DNA of 13,527 nt from the NCBI GenBank assembly GCA_013153575.1, contig JAADEE010000080.1, forward strand, positions 1-13,527, given 5' to 3'. The stretch comes from Chlorobiota bacterium. GTDB taxonomy: Bacteria; Bacteroidota; Bacteroidia; Bacteroidales; JAADGE01. Positions 7,267 through 13,527 of the stretch are shown piece after piece (position 1 is the stretch's first letter; every line of letters begins with the position of its first letter). A program made the position numbers and the translations under genes. The notes beneath the pieces were generated by a model. That model saw only the letters and a list, made by a program, of their open reading frames with translations, made no database searches and was not told the DNA's origin.

Positions 7267-9582
7267 ATGCGTATTTTAAAAATATTACTATCTGTTTCAT
7301 TATTATTAACACCATTTTTAAATGTTTTTGCCCAAATAGAAGTTGGAACTTGGCGTGAACATTTTTCATATAAAAATTCATTAACTCTTACTGATGGCAA
7401 AGATAAAATTTATGTTGCAGGTGAGCTTGGTATCTTTTCTTATGATAAAGAAGAAGGCTTAATTGAGACTATAACAAAAAGCAAAGGGCTTTCTGACAGT
7501 GAAATACAAACAATTGCATATAATAAATTTAATAATACACTTGTAATTGCATACAAAAACTCAAACATTGATATTATAAAAGATAATACTATTTATAATA
7601 TTTCTGAAATTAAACGAAAACAAATTAGTAATGATAAAACAATAAATAAAATTTCATTTTATGACGATATTGCATATCTGTCTTGCGGATTTGGAATAGT
7701 TGTTTTAAATACAAATAAAGTTGAAATTTCTGATACATATTTTATCGGTGAAAATTCTTCATATATTAACATAAATGATGTCGCAATTTTTAATAATAAA
7801 ATTTATGCAGCAACAGACGAAGGTCTTTTTTATGCAAATACTGAAAATACAAATCTTGCAGATTATAGAAATTGGCAAGTAGATAGTTCTGTACCAAATA
7901 GTTCGTTAAAATTTATATTGCTAAATAACTTTAATAATAGTTTGTATGCTGCTTATGAAGATGAACTTTACAATAGTAGCATCTATAAATTAAATAATGA
8001 AAACTGGACTACCTTTAAAACAGACTTATACAAATTAAAATCAATTACAAGCTCAGATGATAACATAGTTATCACAACACGAGGAAATGCCTATGTGTAT
8101 GATAAATATCTTGACCTTATTAAAGAAATAGGAAATTATAGTTTTCCTGATAAAAAATCTTATGTGTATTCAAATAAAACTTCATCAGTTTTTGATAATA
8201 ATACATTTTATATTAGTGATGCAAGCTCAGGTTTAGTATTCGGTACTAAAAGTAATTTAAATCATACATATCCAAATGGTCCTATTAGTAATGAAACTGC
8301 ACATTGTGAGATTTTTGAAAATAAGCTGATAACAACAAATGGAAATGATAGAGCTACAGCATGGTATAATCCTGAATATAATGTTTTTGAAAATGAAGAA
8401 TGGCAAACTTATGGAGTTAGTAAAGATACTGCAAGAAATTTTTATTCAATAGCAATAAATCCAAATAATCCTGATAACATTTTTATTGGAGCATTTGGTT
8501 ATGGTATTTTTGAATTTAAGAATAATGAATTTACAGAAAGTTTTAATCAAACTAACAGTACACTTCAAGCAATACCCGGTTATGACTATGGTTACTTAAG
8601 AATAACAGCATTAGCTTTTGATAAAAATAATAATTTATGGGCTACTAATCATTATGTACCGGAACCAATTTCAGTAAAGACGGAAAAGAATGAATGGCAA
8701 AGCTTTAACTTTAACGGACTAATTACAGAAGATGCACCAACAGATATTTTAGTAACTCAAGATAATAATAAATGGTTTTTGTTAGGAGAAGGTAGAGGTA
8801 TGTTAGTTTTAAACGATAATAACACACCACTTGATAAAACAGATGATACATTTAGGCGATTTAGTCCAATAGAAAGTAATGGGAATTTAATATCGAGTAC
8901 AGTTACAGCAATTACGCAAGATAAAAACGAAAATGTTTGGATAGGAACAGATGATGGAGTTGCAATTTATTATAATCCATCAAGTGTTTTTGAGTCAGGT
9001 TTTTATGCCGATAAGGTGCAGCTTACATCATACGGAAATGATACTACAGAACAGTATCTTTTTGCAACAAATGAAGTTACAGATATTGAAGTTGACGGAG
9101 CAAACAGAAAATGGATTGCAACAAAAAGTGCAGGAATTTTTTTAATGTCAGAAAATGGTAAAGAAGAAATTCTAAGTTTTAATATTTACAATAGTCCTTT
9201 ACCTTCAAATACAATAAACGATATTGCAATAAACCATATAAGTGGAGAAGTTTTTATTTTAACAGATAAAGGAATAGTATCTTATAGAAGTGATGCAACA
9301 AAAGCCGATGAAACATTTAGTAATGTTTATGTTTTTCCAAACCCAATTCGTTCAAATTATTCAGGAAAAATTACAGTAACAGGATTAGCTGATGAAGTAA
9401 ATGTTAAGTTTACAGACATTTCCGGTAATGTAGTTTATGAAACAACTGCATTAGGCGGACAAGCAATTTGGGATGGTAAAACTTTTGATGGACGAAAAGT
9501 TAACTCAGGAGTTTATTTAATATTTTGTACAAATGAAGATGGCACACAAACTCAAGTTGCAAAATTATTATTCATGAATTAA
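7267..9582 (+). CDS. porZ: PorZ-like T9SS protein
   Basis: PorZ is a surface component of the type IX secretion attachment complex (with PorU, PorV and PorQ). In Porphyromonas it binds the anionic lipopolysaccharide used to anchor cargo. I place the start at the ATG at 7267 (771 aa). It begins a clean signal peptide, MRILKILLSVSLLLTPFLNVFAQ with a cut after residue 22-23, whereas a TTG at 7222 would add 15 residues ahead of it. The mature protein starts IEVGTWREHFSY, the hallmark of the PorZ N-terminal beta-propeller. Propeller-type repeats follow (FNGLITEDAPTDI, ENVWIGTDDGVAIY, NRKWIATKSAGIF). A type A sorting domain (about 686-771; VYVFPNP, WDGKTFDGRKVNSGVYL) closes it. Length and ends match PorZ of about 776 aa. 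The remaining por genes are not in this window. Confidence 0.87.
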   Translation: MRILKILLSVSLLLTPFLNVFAQIEVGTWREHFSYKNSLTLTDGKDKIYVAGELGIFSYDKEEGLIETITKSKGLSDSEIQTIAYNKFNNTLVIAYKNSNIDIIKDNTIYNISEIKRKQISNDKTINKISFYDDIAYLSCGFGIVVLNTNKVEISDTYFIGENSSYININDVAIFNNKIYAATDEGLFYANTENTNLADYRNWQVDSSVPNSSLKFILLNNFNNSLYAAYEDELYNSSIYKLNNENWTTFKTDLYKLKSITSSDDNIVITTRGNAYVYDKYLDLIKEIGNYSFPDKKSYVYSNKTSSVFDNNTFYISDASSGLVFGTKSNLNHTYPNGPISNETAHCEIFENKLITTNGNDRATAWYNPEYNVFENEEWQTYGVSKDTARNFYSIAINPNNPDNIFIGAFGYGIFEFKNNEFTESFNQTNSTLQAIPGYDYGYLRITALAFDKNNNLWATNHYVPEPISVKTEKNEWQSFNFNGLITEDAPTDILVTQDNNKWFLLGEGRGMLVLNDNNTPLDKTDDTFRRFSPIESNGNLISSTVTAITQDKNENVWIGTDDGVAIYYNPSSVFESGFYADKVQLTSYGNDTTEQYLFATNEVTDIEVDGANRKWIATKSAGIFLMSENGKEEILSFNIYNSPLPSNTINDIAINHISGEVFILTDKGIVSYRSDATKADETFSNVYVFPNPIRSNYSGKITVTGLADEVNVKFTDISGNVVYETTALGGQAIWDGKTFDGRKVNSGVYLIFCTNEDGTQTQVAKLLFMN

Positions 9583-9593
9583 TTAAGTTTTTT

Positions 9594-9623
9594 TTGAAAA
9601 AAACAATTAATAAATTACTTTTG
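9594..9623 (+). promoter_or_regulatory. Promoter of tRNA-Leu
   Basis: TTG (9594-9596) and TACTTTTG (9616-9623) are 19 bp apart and both match the Bacteroidota -33/-7 consensus. Transcription would start near 9630, about 8 nt before the mature tRNA. Confidence 0.75.
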
Positions 9624-9637
9624 CAATCCTAATTAAT

Positions 9638-9721
9638 GCCTGAGTGGCGGAATTGGTAGACGCGTTGGTCTCAAACACCAATGATAGCAATATCGTGCCG
9701 GTTCGATCCCGGCCTCAGGTA
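9638..9721 (+). tRNA. tRNA-Leu (anticodon CAA)
   Basis: The 84-nt cloverleaf is complete. The acceptor GCCTGAG pairs with CTCAGGT, with a G1-U72 wobble at the end. The D stem is GCG/CGC. The anticodon stem TTGGT/ACCAA holds the loop CTCAAAC with CAA at 9672-9674 (reads UUG). A class II variable arm forms GATA/TATC with a GCAA tetraloop, and the T arm is GCCGG-TTCGATC-CCGGC. The discriminator is A at 9721. The 3' CCA is not encoded (CAAAA follows) and must be added after transcription. Confidence 0.96.
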
Positions 9722-9722
9722 C

Positions 9723-9758
9723 AAAAAGGTACTAAAATTTAATTTTAGTGCCTTTTTT
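9723..9758 (+). terminator. Intrinsic terminator of tRNA-Leu
   Basis: The arm at 9723-9738 (AAAAAGGTACTAAAAT) pairs with 9742-9757 along 16 bp with one G-U pair and a 3-nt loop. The 3' arm ends in a T6 run. The hairpin starts 2 nt after the tRNA, so the tRNA gene is a single-gene unit. Confidence 0.85.
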
Positions 9759-9810
9759 ACATAAAAAACTTAAACAAACACAATTTTCTTAAAATAAACT
9801 CATTAAACTT

Positions 9811-9840
9811 TTGTTTGATAAAAATTAAAACCTAAATTTG
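9811..9840 (+). promoter_or_regulatory. Promoter of the rpsP-rimM-xth operon
   Basis: TTG (9811-9813), a 19-bp spacer and TAAATTTG (9833-9840) match the Bacteroidota consensus exactly. The start would be near 9847, giving a short A-rich leader of under 30 nt with no Shine-Dalgarno motif before the rpsP ATG. Confidence 0.75.
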
Positions 9841-9873
9841 CAGTCATTTTTTAATTAACTAAAATAAATAAAT

Positions 9874-10449
9874 ATGCCTGTAAAGATCAGACTAGCAAGA
9901 CATGGTCGTAAAAGAAGACCATTCTATTACATTGTCGCAGCAGACAGCAGGGCACCGCGTGACGGTAGGTACATTGAGAGAATCGGTTCGTATAACCCGA
10001 ATACCGATCCTGCCTCTATTGATCTAAATTTTGAAAAAGCTTTAAAATGGCTTAGAAATGGAGCAGTACCAACAGACACTTGCCGTGCAATTCTTTCATA
10101 TGAAGGAGTTTTGTACAAAAATCATTTAATTAAAGGTGTTGCAAAAGGCGCTTTAACTGAAGCTGAAGTTGAAACTAAATTCAACGCATGGAAAACTGCA
10201 AAAGAGCAAAAAATCCAAGCTAAAAAAGATAAGCTTAAAGCCGGAGAAAAAGCTGCTTATGAAAAACAACTTGAATTTGAAGCTGAAATTAATAAAGCAA
10301 GAGCTGAAGCATTAGCTAAAAAAGTAGCTGAAGAAGCTGAAGCTGCAAAAGCAGAAGAAGCTGCTGAAAATGCTGAAGAAGAAGTAGAAGAAACTACTGA
10401 AGAAGTTGTTGCAGAAGATGCAAAAACTGAAGAGAAAAAAGAAGACTAA
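9874..10449 (+). CDS. rpsP: 30S ribosomal protein bS16 with long acidic tail
   Basis: bS16 binds 16S rRNA and is needed for 30S assembly. The family domain is clear in residues 1-90: [20 protein letters not shown], then [20 protein letters not shown] and the later [16 protein letters not shown]. The protein is 191 aa, about twice the 80-90 aa of E. coli S16. The added part (about 95-191) is rich in Ala, Glu and Lys, is probably helical, and ends in a strongly acidic stretch. Long S16 tails are usual in Bacteroidota, so it is not an annotation error. The first 50 codons are visibly richer in G and C (GGT CGT, ACC, GAC) than the neighbouring genes, as expected for a highly expressed gene. rimM starts 3 nt after the stop. 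Confidence 0.97.
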   Translation: MPVKIRLARHGRKRRPFYYIVAADSRAPRDGRYIERIGSYNPNTDPASIDLNFEKALKWLRNGAVPTDTCRAILSYEGVLYKNHLIKGVAKGALTEAEVETKFNAWKTAKEQKIQAKKDKLKAGEKAAYEKQLEFEAEINKARAEALAKKVAEEAEAAKAEEAAENAEEEVEETTEEVVAEDAKTEEKKED

Positions 10450-10452
10450 TTT

Positions 10453-10983
10453 ATGATACCAATTTCCGAACTTGATTTAATCAAAATCGGTGAAATTGCA
10501 AAAGCTCACGGATATAAAGGAGAATTGGTTATAAAATTGTCAACTGACTTCGACAACCTTATTAAAACGGAACATATTTTCATTGAAATAGATGGAATAT
10601 TTGTTCCGTTTTTCTTTTCTTACCCGCCAAAACCATTTAAAAAATCAAGTGCAATTGTTAAATTTGATAATTTAGATTCTGATAAAGAAATAAAGGAGCT
10701 AATAAAATGCAAAATTCTTCTTCCTAAAGAGAACATAACTCACAAAATTAATGATGAAAATATTTTTGATACTCTTGATGGATATAATGTTTATGATTCT
10801 GATATTTTTATTGGAAAAGCCGGTGAATTTTTAAATATTCCTTCAAACCCTATTCTTACAGTTTTTAATGACAGTAATGAAATTTTAATACCAATAAATG
10901 ACGAGTTTCTTGTTGAAATTGATTCTATAAATAAAAAAATTATTTTTAATCTTCCGGAAGGTTTAATTGATATAAATTCTTGA
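10453..10983 (+). CDS. rimM: Ribosome maturation factor RimM
   Basis: RimM helps 16S processing and assembly of the 30S head, where it contacts uS19. The 176-aa protein has the RimM N-terminal barrel (IKIGEIAKAHGYKGELVIKL, about 10-29) and a C-terminal PRC barrel (about 104-176; DTLDGYNVYDSDIFIGKAGEF, NPILTVFNDSNEILIPI, INKKIIFNLPEGL). NPILTVF, ending with ILIPI, corresponds to the usual N.LLVV....E.LIP segment. It lies 3 nt after rpsP and 2 nt before xth, so the three are tightly coupled. The trmD and rplS genes that follow rimM in many bacteria are absent here. Confidence 0.94.
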   Translation: MIPISELDLIKIGEIAKAHGYKGELVIKLSTDFDNLIKTEHIFIEIDGIFVPFFFSYPPKPFKKSSAIVKFDNLDSDKEIKELIKCKILLPKENITHKINDENIFDTLDGYNVYDSDIFIGKAGEFLNIPSNPILTVFNDSNEILIPINDEFLVEIDSINKKIIFNLPEGLIDINS

Positions 10984-10985
10984 TA

Positions 10986-11753
10986 ATGAAAAAAATAATA
11001 TCTTATAATGTAAATGGAATCAGGGCAGCTTTAAAAAAAGGTTTTGCCGAATGGTTAAAAGAGGAAAATCCTGATATTGTTTGCATTCAAGAAACAAAAG
11101 CACAACCGGAACAAATAGATTCTGAACTTTTTGAAAAATTAGGTTATAAATCATATTGGTTTTCTGCACAAAAAAAAGGTTATAGTGGCGTTGGAATTTT
11201 ATCTAAAATAAAACCAGATCATGTTGAATATGGAATGGGAATTGAAAAATATGATAATGAAGGAAGATTTATTAGAGCTGATTTTGGTGATGTTTCTGTA
11301 ATTAGTGTTTATCATCCTTCCGGTTCAAGTGGCGATTTACGGCAAGCGTTTAAGATGCAATGGCTTATTGATTTTCAAGAATATGTAAATGAGTTAAAAA
11401 AGACTAGAAAAAAACTTATTATTTCAGGTGATTATAATATTTGCCGACTTTGGATTGATATTCATAACCCAACAAAGCAACAAAAAACATCGGGCTTTTT
11501 ACCTGAAGAGCGTGATTGGTTTCAATCATTTGTAGATGATGGATTTATTGATAGTTTTAGAAAATTTAATCAAGAACCACATAATTACAGTTGGTGGAGT
11601 TATCGTGCAAATGCAAGAAACAACAACAAAGGGTGGCGTATTGATTATCATATGATTAGTGAAGATTTAAATGATAGTATTAAGGATGCATCAATTCTTC
11701 CTGATGTAAAACATTCCGACCATTGCCCTGTTGTTGTTATTGCTGACTTTTAA
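10986..11753 (+). CDS. xth: Exodeoxyribonuclease III / AP endonuclease
   Basis: This Mg-dependent enzyme cuts DNA at abasic sites and trims 3' ends in base-excision repair. The 255-aa protein has all catalytic landmarks of the ExoIII branch: NVNGIRAA (Asn8), QETKAQ (Glu36), SVYHPSG (Tyr109), GDYNI (Asp149, Asn151), WRIDYHM (Asp220) and the final SDHCPV (Asp245-His246). I chose the ATG at 10986 because it gives the usual MKKIISYNVNGIR start; a TTG at 10980 would overlap the rimM stop and add only Met-Ile. GDYNIC is followed by RLWIDIHNP, where, from memory, Bacteroidota relatives often have His in place of that Arg. No strong terminator is seen after it. Confidence 0.95.
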   Translation: MKKIISYNVNGIRAALKKGFAEWLKEENPDIVCIQETKAQPEQIDSELFEKLGYKSYWFSAQKKGYSGVGILSKIKPDHVEYGMGIEKYDNEGRFIRADFGDVSVISVYHPSGSSGDLRQAFKMQWLIDFQEYVNELKKTRKKLIISGDYNICRLWIDIHNPTKQQKTSGFLPEERDWFQSFVDDGFIDSFRKFNQEPHNYSWWSYRANARNNNKGWRIDYHMISEDLNDSIKDASILPDVKHSDHCPVVVIADF

Positions 11754-11809
11754 TTGCTTATAAGTTTAAAAATTTTGTGAATTTGATAATTTAAATATGG
11801 GAATAAAAT

Positions 11810-13201
11810 TTAGTTTTGTTTTTTGTTTTTAGATTTAGGTTCAATGTTTTTTGTGTTAATTCTATCTTCTTTACTTTCATATTTTATTTCATAGTCAAAT
11901 ATTTTTTTACCATTTTTATTATAAAATGTAACTGTTAGAATTCTTGCATCTTCTTTTCCTTTAATATTAAATGTTGTAAAATTATTTTCATTAATTAATG
12001 AGCCTTTAACTCTAAGGGGATTTATTTCATTGTCTTTTTTAGAAGCTGCATGTGATGTTAATGATGAACATGTTATGTCATAAATGAGAGGTTTGTAAGC
12101 TCTATCTAAAACATTAATTTCTGAATGATGCCTATCTCCTGTGATAAAAATTACATTTCTAATTTCTTGGTTATGAATAAATTCTATTATTTCAGCTCTT
12201 TCTTTTGAGAATCCGTAGTTTGAATAAACCTCAAAAAGTCCGGCAGTTGTTAATATTTGTCCTCCCATTACAACAAATTTAAAATTTGCGTTGCTACTTA
12301 CAAGTGCATCTTTTAACCATTGAAGTTGTTTTTTTCCTAAAATTGTTTTGTTTTCTTTTATGAGATTATTTGGGTCACGGTAATATCTATTATCAAGCAT
12401 AAAAAAATCACAATCACCCCAGTTAAAAAAAGTAATTGCTCCTTTTATGTCTCCAACTCCATAAGACGGATTTGCCCAAAAGCGTTCAAAGGCTTTTAAA
12501 GTTTCATTTTTATTCCAAAAACCTTTGTCAGAATTGTTTGGGCCATAGTCATGATCATCCCAGATTGCATAATTATGTATACTTGCCAGAAGTTCTTGCA
12601 TTTCTTTTGTTGAGCGAGTATGTGTATATCTGTGATTTATTCCTGTTTTTGTATTCCAATCAACTTCTCTTAAATAAATATTATCTCCAAGCCAAAGCAT
12701 AAAATCCGGTTTCTTTTCTGTAATACTTTTAAATATTTTATAATTTCCTCCATATCCTTTTCCTGGTCTGTCATATTTTTCTTCATTAATATAAGTTCCA
12801 CTTCCTGCAGCAAAGTTAATTTCTGGAGGATCTGTTCTCCATTTCCAAAGTTGTAATGTTTGGAATTCTGTTGGATATGAAAAATCAACTTTTTTATTGT
12901 TTATGAATAATTCGTAATTATATGTGTTGCCGGGTTCAACTTCATTGGCAATTAAATGAGCGGTATATGCTTCGTTTTTATTTGTGTTTATAGAGTTTGT
13001 CCAGTGTTTTATTGATGGATTATCTTTTAAGTAATACTGTATTCTTACATTTGCTTCTTTTTTGGTTTGTACCCAAATCATTACTTCTTTCATTTCAGAA
13101 TACCCTAACATTGGGCCAGATTGTAGAATGTTCTTTTGAGCTTTTAAAAAAGATATTTGTATAGATAAAATTACTGATATTATGATAATTCGAGTTTTCA
13201 T
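11810..13201 (-). CDS. Exported PhoD-like phosphatase
   Basis: This 463-aa metallophosphoesterase belongs to the PhoD-like alkaline phosphatase family. A signal peptide (about 1-21, cut after LKA or AQ) sends it across the inner membrane. Residues about 25-115 form an Fn3-like N-terminal domain. The catalytic part follows with LWLGDNIYL (169-177), IWDDHDYGPN (213-222), LDNRYYRDP (269-277), a VMGGQIL segment (311-317) and GDRHHSE (355-361), which supply the metal ligands. The last about 20 residues are Lys/Asn-rich and probably disordered. There is no lipobox and no T9SS sorting domain, so it is likely periplasmic. Relatives hydrolyse phosphodiesters or phosphomonoesters; the substrate cannot be told here. 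It is convergent with xth and may be co-transcribed with the gene 70 nt upstream. Confidence 0.88.
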   Translation of the reverse strand: MKTRIIIISVILSIQISFLKAQKNILQSGPMLGYSEMKEVMIWVQTKKEANVRIQYYLKDNPSIKHWTNSINTNKNEAYTAHLIANEVEPGNTYNYELFINNKKVDFSYPTEFQTLQLWKWRTDPPEINFAAGSGTYINEEKYDRPGKGYGGNYKIFKSITEKKPDFMLWLGDNIYLREVDWNTKTGINHRYTHTRSTKEMQELLASIHNYAIWDDHDYGPNNSDKGFWNKNETLKAFERFWANPSYGVGDIKGAITFFNWGDCDFFMLDNRYYRDPNNLIKENKTILGKKQLQWLKDALVSSNANFKFVVMGGQILTTAGLFEVYSNYGFSKERAEIIEFIHNQEIRNVIFITGDRHHSEINVLDRAYKPLIYDITCSSLTSHAASKKDNEINPLRVKGSLINENNFTTFNIKGKEDARILTVTFYNKNGKKIFDYEIKYESKEDRINTKNIEPKSKNKKQN

Positions 13202-13271
13202 ATTTTGTATTTTATTATTTGTTATGCAAATATGTTTAAAATATTCATATTTTTCTTTGTGTTATAATGAT

Positions 13272-13527
13272 TTATTTCTTTTTAACAATTAAAATTTCAT
13301 TATCAGAAAATTCCATCCAAGCAAAATCGTATACATAAAATAATAGTTTGCCATTTACATTTCTATGAAGATGTGTGTGATATTTATAATTAAACTTTTT
13401 TTTATCAAGTATAAATCTTGAAATCTTTATTTGTGTTTTGTTTTTTCCTAGAATTTCAAGTAATATTGATCTGTTTCGTGCTAAAATTTTATTAATTTCT
13501 AGAACAGCAATTGAAGTTGCTTTTCTA
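13272..13527 (-). CDS. Partial CDS of unknown function (3' end)
   Basis: On the - strand the frame is open from the window edge (13526) to a TAA at 13274-13272, giving 84 residues with the 5' end missing. The other two minus frames are broken by several stops. The product begins RKATSIAVLEINKILARNR, continues through ILLEILGKNKTQIKIS and YKYHTHLHRN to KLLFYVYDFAWMEFSD, and ends IVKKK. The alternation of helix-like and strand-like parts and the codon use resemble a real protein. I do not recognise the family with confidence; I have a vague memory of similar C-terminal ends in Bacteroidota proteins of unknown role. The phoD-like gene starts 70 nt downstream on the same strand. Confidence 0.65.
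   Translation of the reverse strand, partial: RKATSIAVLEINKILARNRSILLEILGKNKTQIKISRFILDKKKFNYKYHTHLHRNVNGKLLFYVYDFAWMEFSDNEILIVKKK

Noticed and set aside
8951..9145. 64-codon open frame on the + strand inside porZ
   Set aside because: It is a +1-type shadow of the propeller repeats with no own start context.
9587..9604. G-T8-G-A7-C inverted repeat after porZ as a terminator
   Set aside because: The stem has almost no GC pairs and a very tight loop, and it overlaps the -33 element of the tRNA promoter.
11754..11809. Terminator between convergent xth and the PhoD-like gene
   Set aside because: Only short AT-only inverted repeats are visible; no stem with a GC core and U-run.
12436..12888. 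Open frames on both strands overlapping the PhoD-like gene
   Set aside because: They cover the metal-binding part of a gene whose own frame is intact; no features of their own.
1..13527. Mobile element, CRISPR array or defence system
   Set aside because: No transposase, integrase, regularly spaced repeats, att-like duplication beside the tRNA, or nuclease/toxin gene pair could be seen; base composition is even apart from rpsP and the tRNA.

Overview
The window looks like a low-GC (about 30%) chromosomal segment of a Bacteroidota bacterium, probably Bacteroidales-like. The evidence is threefold. Two promoters match the Bacteroidota pattern (TTG, 19 bp, TAnnTTTG). Gene leaders are A-rich with no Shine-Dalgarno motif. 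The proteins include a PorZ homologue of the type IX secretion system (T9SS), a TPR/PD40 lipoprotein and a long-tailed bS16.

Layout. At the left (about 94-1334, + strand) lie hemD, starting at TTG, and rnpA, which abuts it; a two-way terminator closes the unit. The minus-strand block 1362-4352 is a probable two-gene operon: a secreted C1B (bleomycin hydrolase/PepC-like) peptidase followed by a PorE-like lipoprotein that lacks the usual OmpA domain. A 330-bp gene-free stretch with inverted repeats precedes it. The MFS transporter at 4683-6071 (-), with MFSD1-like signature segments, has its own terminator. Divergent from it, dut, rdgB and porZ run on the + strand (6179-9582). tRNA-Leu(CAA) follows with its own promoter and terminator. 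rpsP, rimM and xth (9874-11753) form an operon behind a second strong promoter. A PhoD-like phosphatase (11810-13201, -) faces xth, and upstream of it is the 3' end of an unidentified gene that runs off the window edge.

Functional reading. Most of the window is housekeeping: haem synthesis, tRNA processing, nucleotide-pool cleaning (dUTP, ITP/XTP), ribosome assembly and AP-site repair. The envelope part consists of porZ, the PorE-like lipoprotein, the exported peptidase, the MFSD1-like carrier and the exported PhoD phosphatase. A peptide-scavenging link between the peptidase and the carrier is an inference from position and family only.

I found no mobile element, CRISPR array, phage gene or clear new defence system. 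The most unusual signals are a terminator-like hairpin inside the rnpA coding region, the altered C-terminal arm of the C1B peptidase, and the missing OmpA domain in the PD40 lipoprotein.
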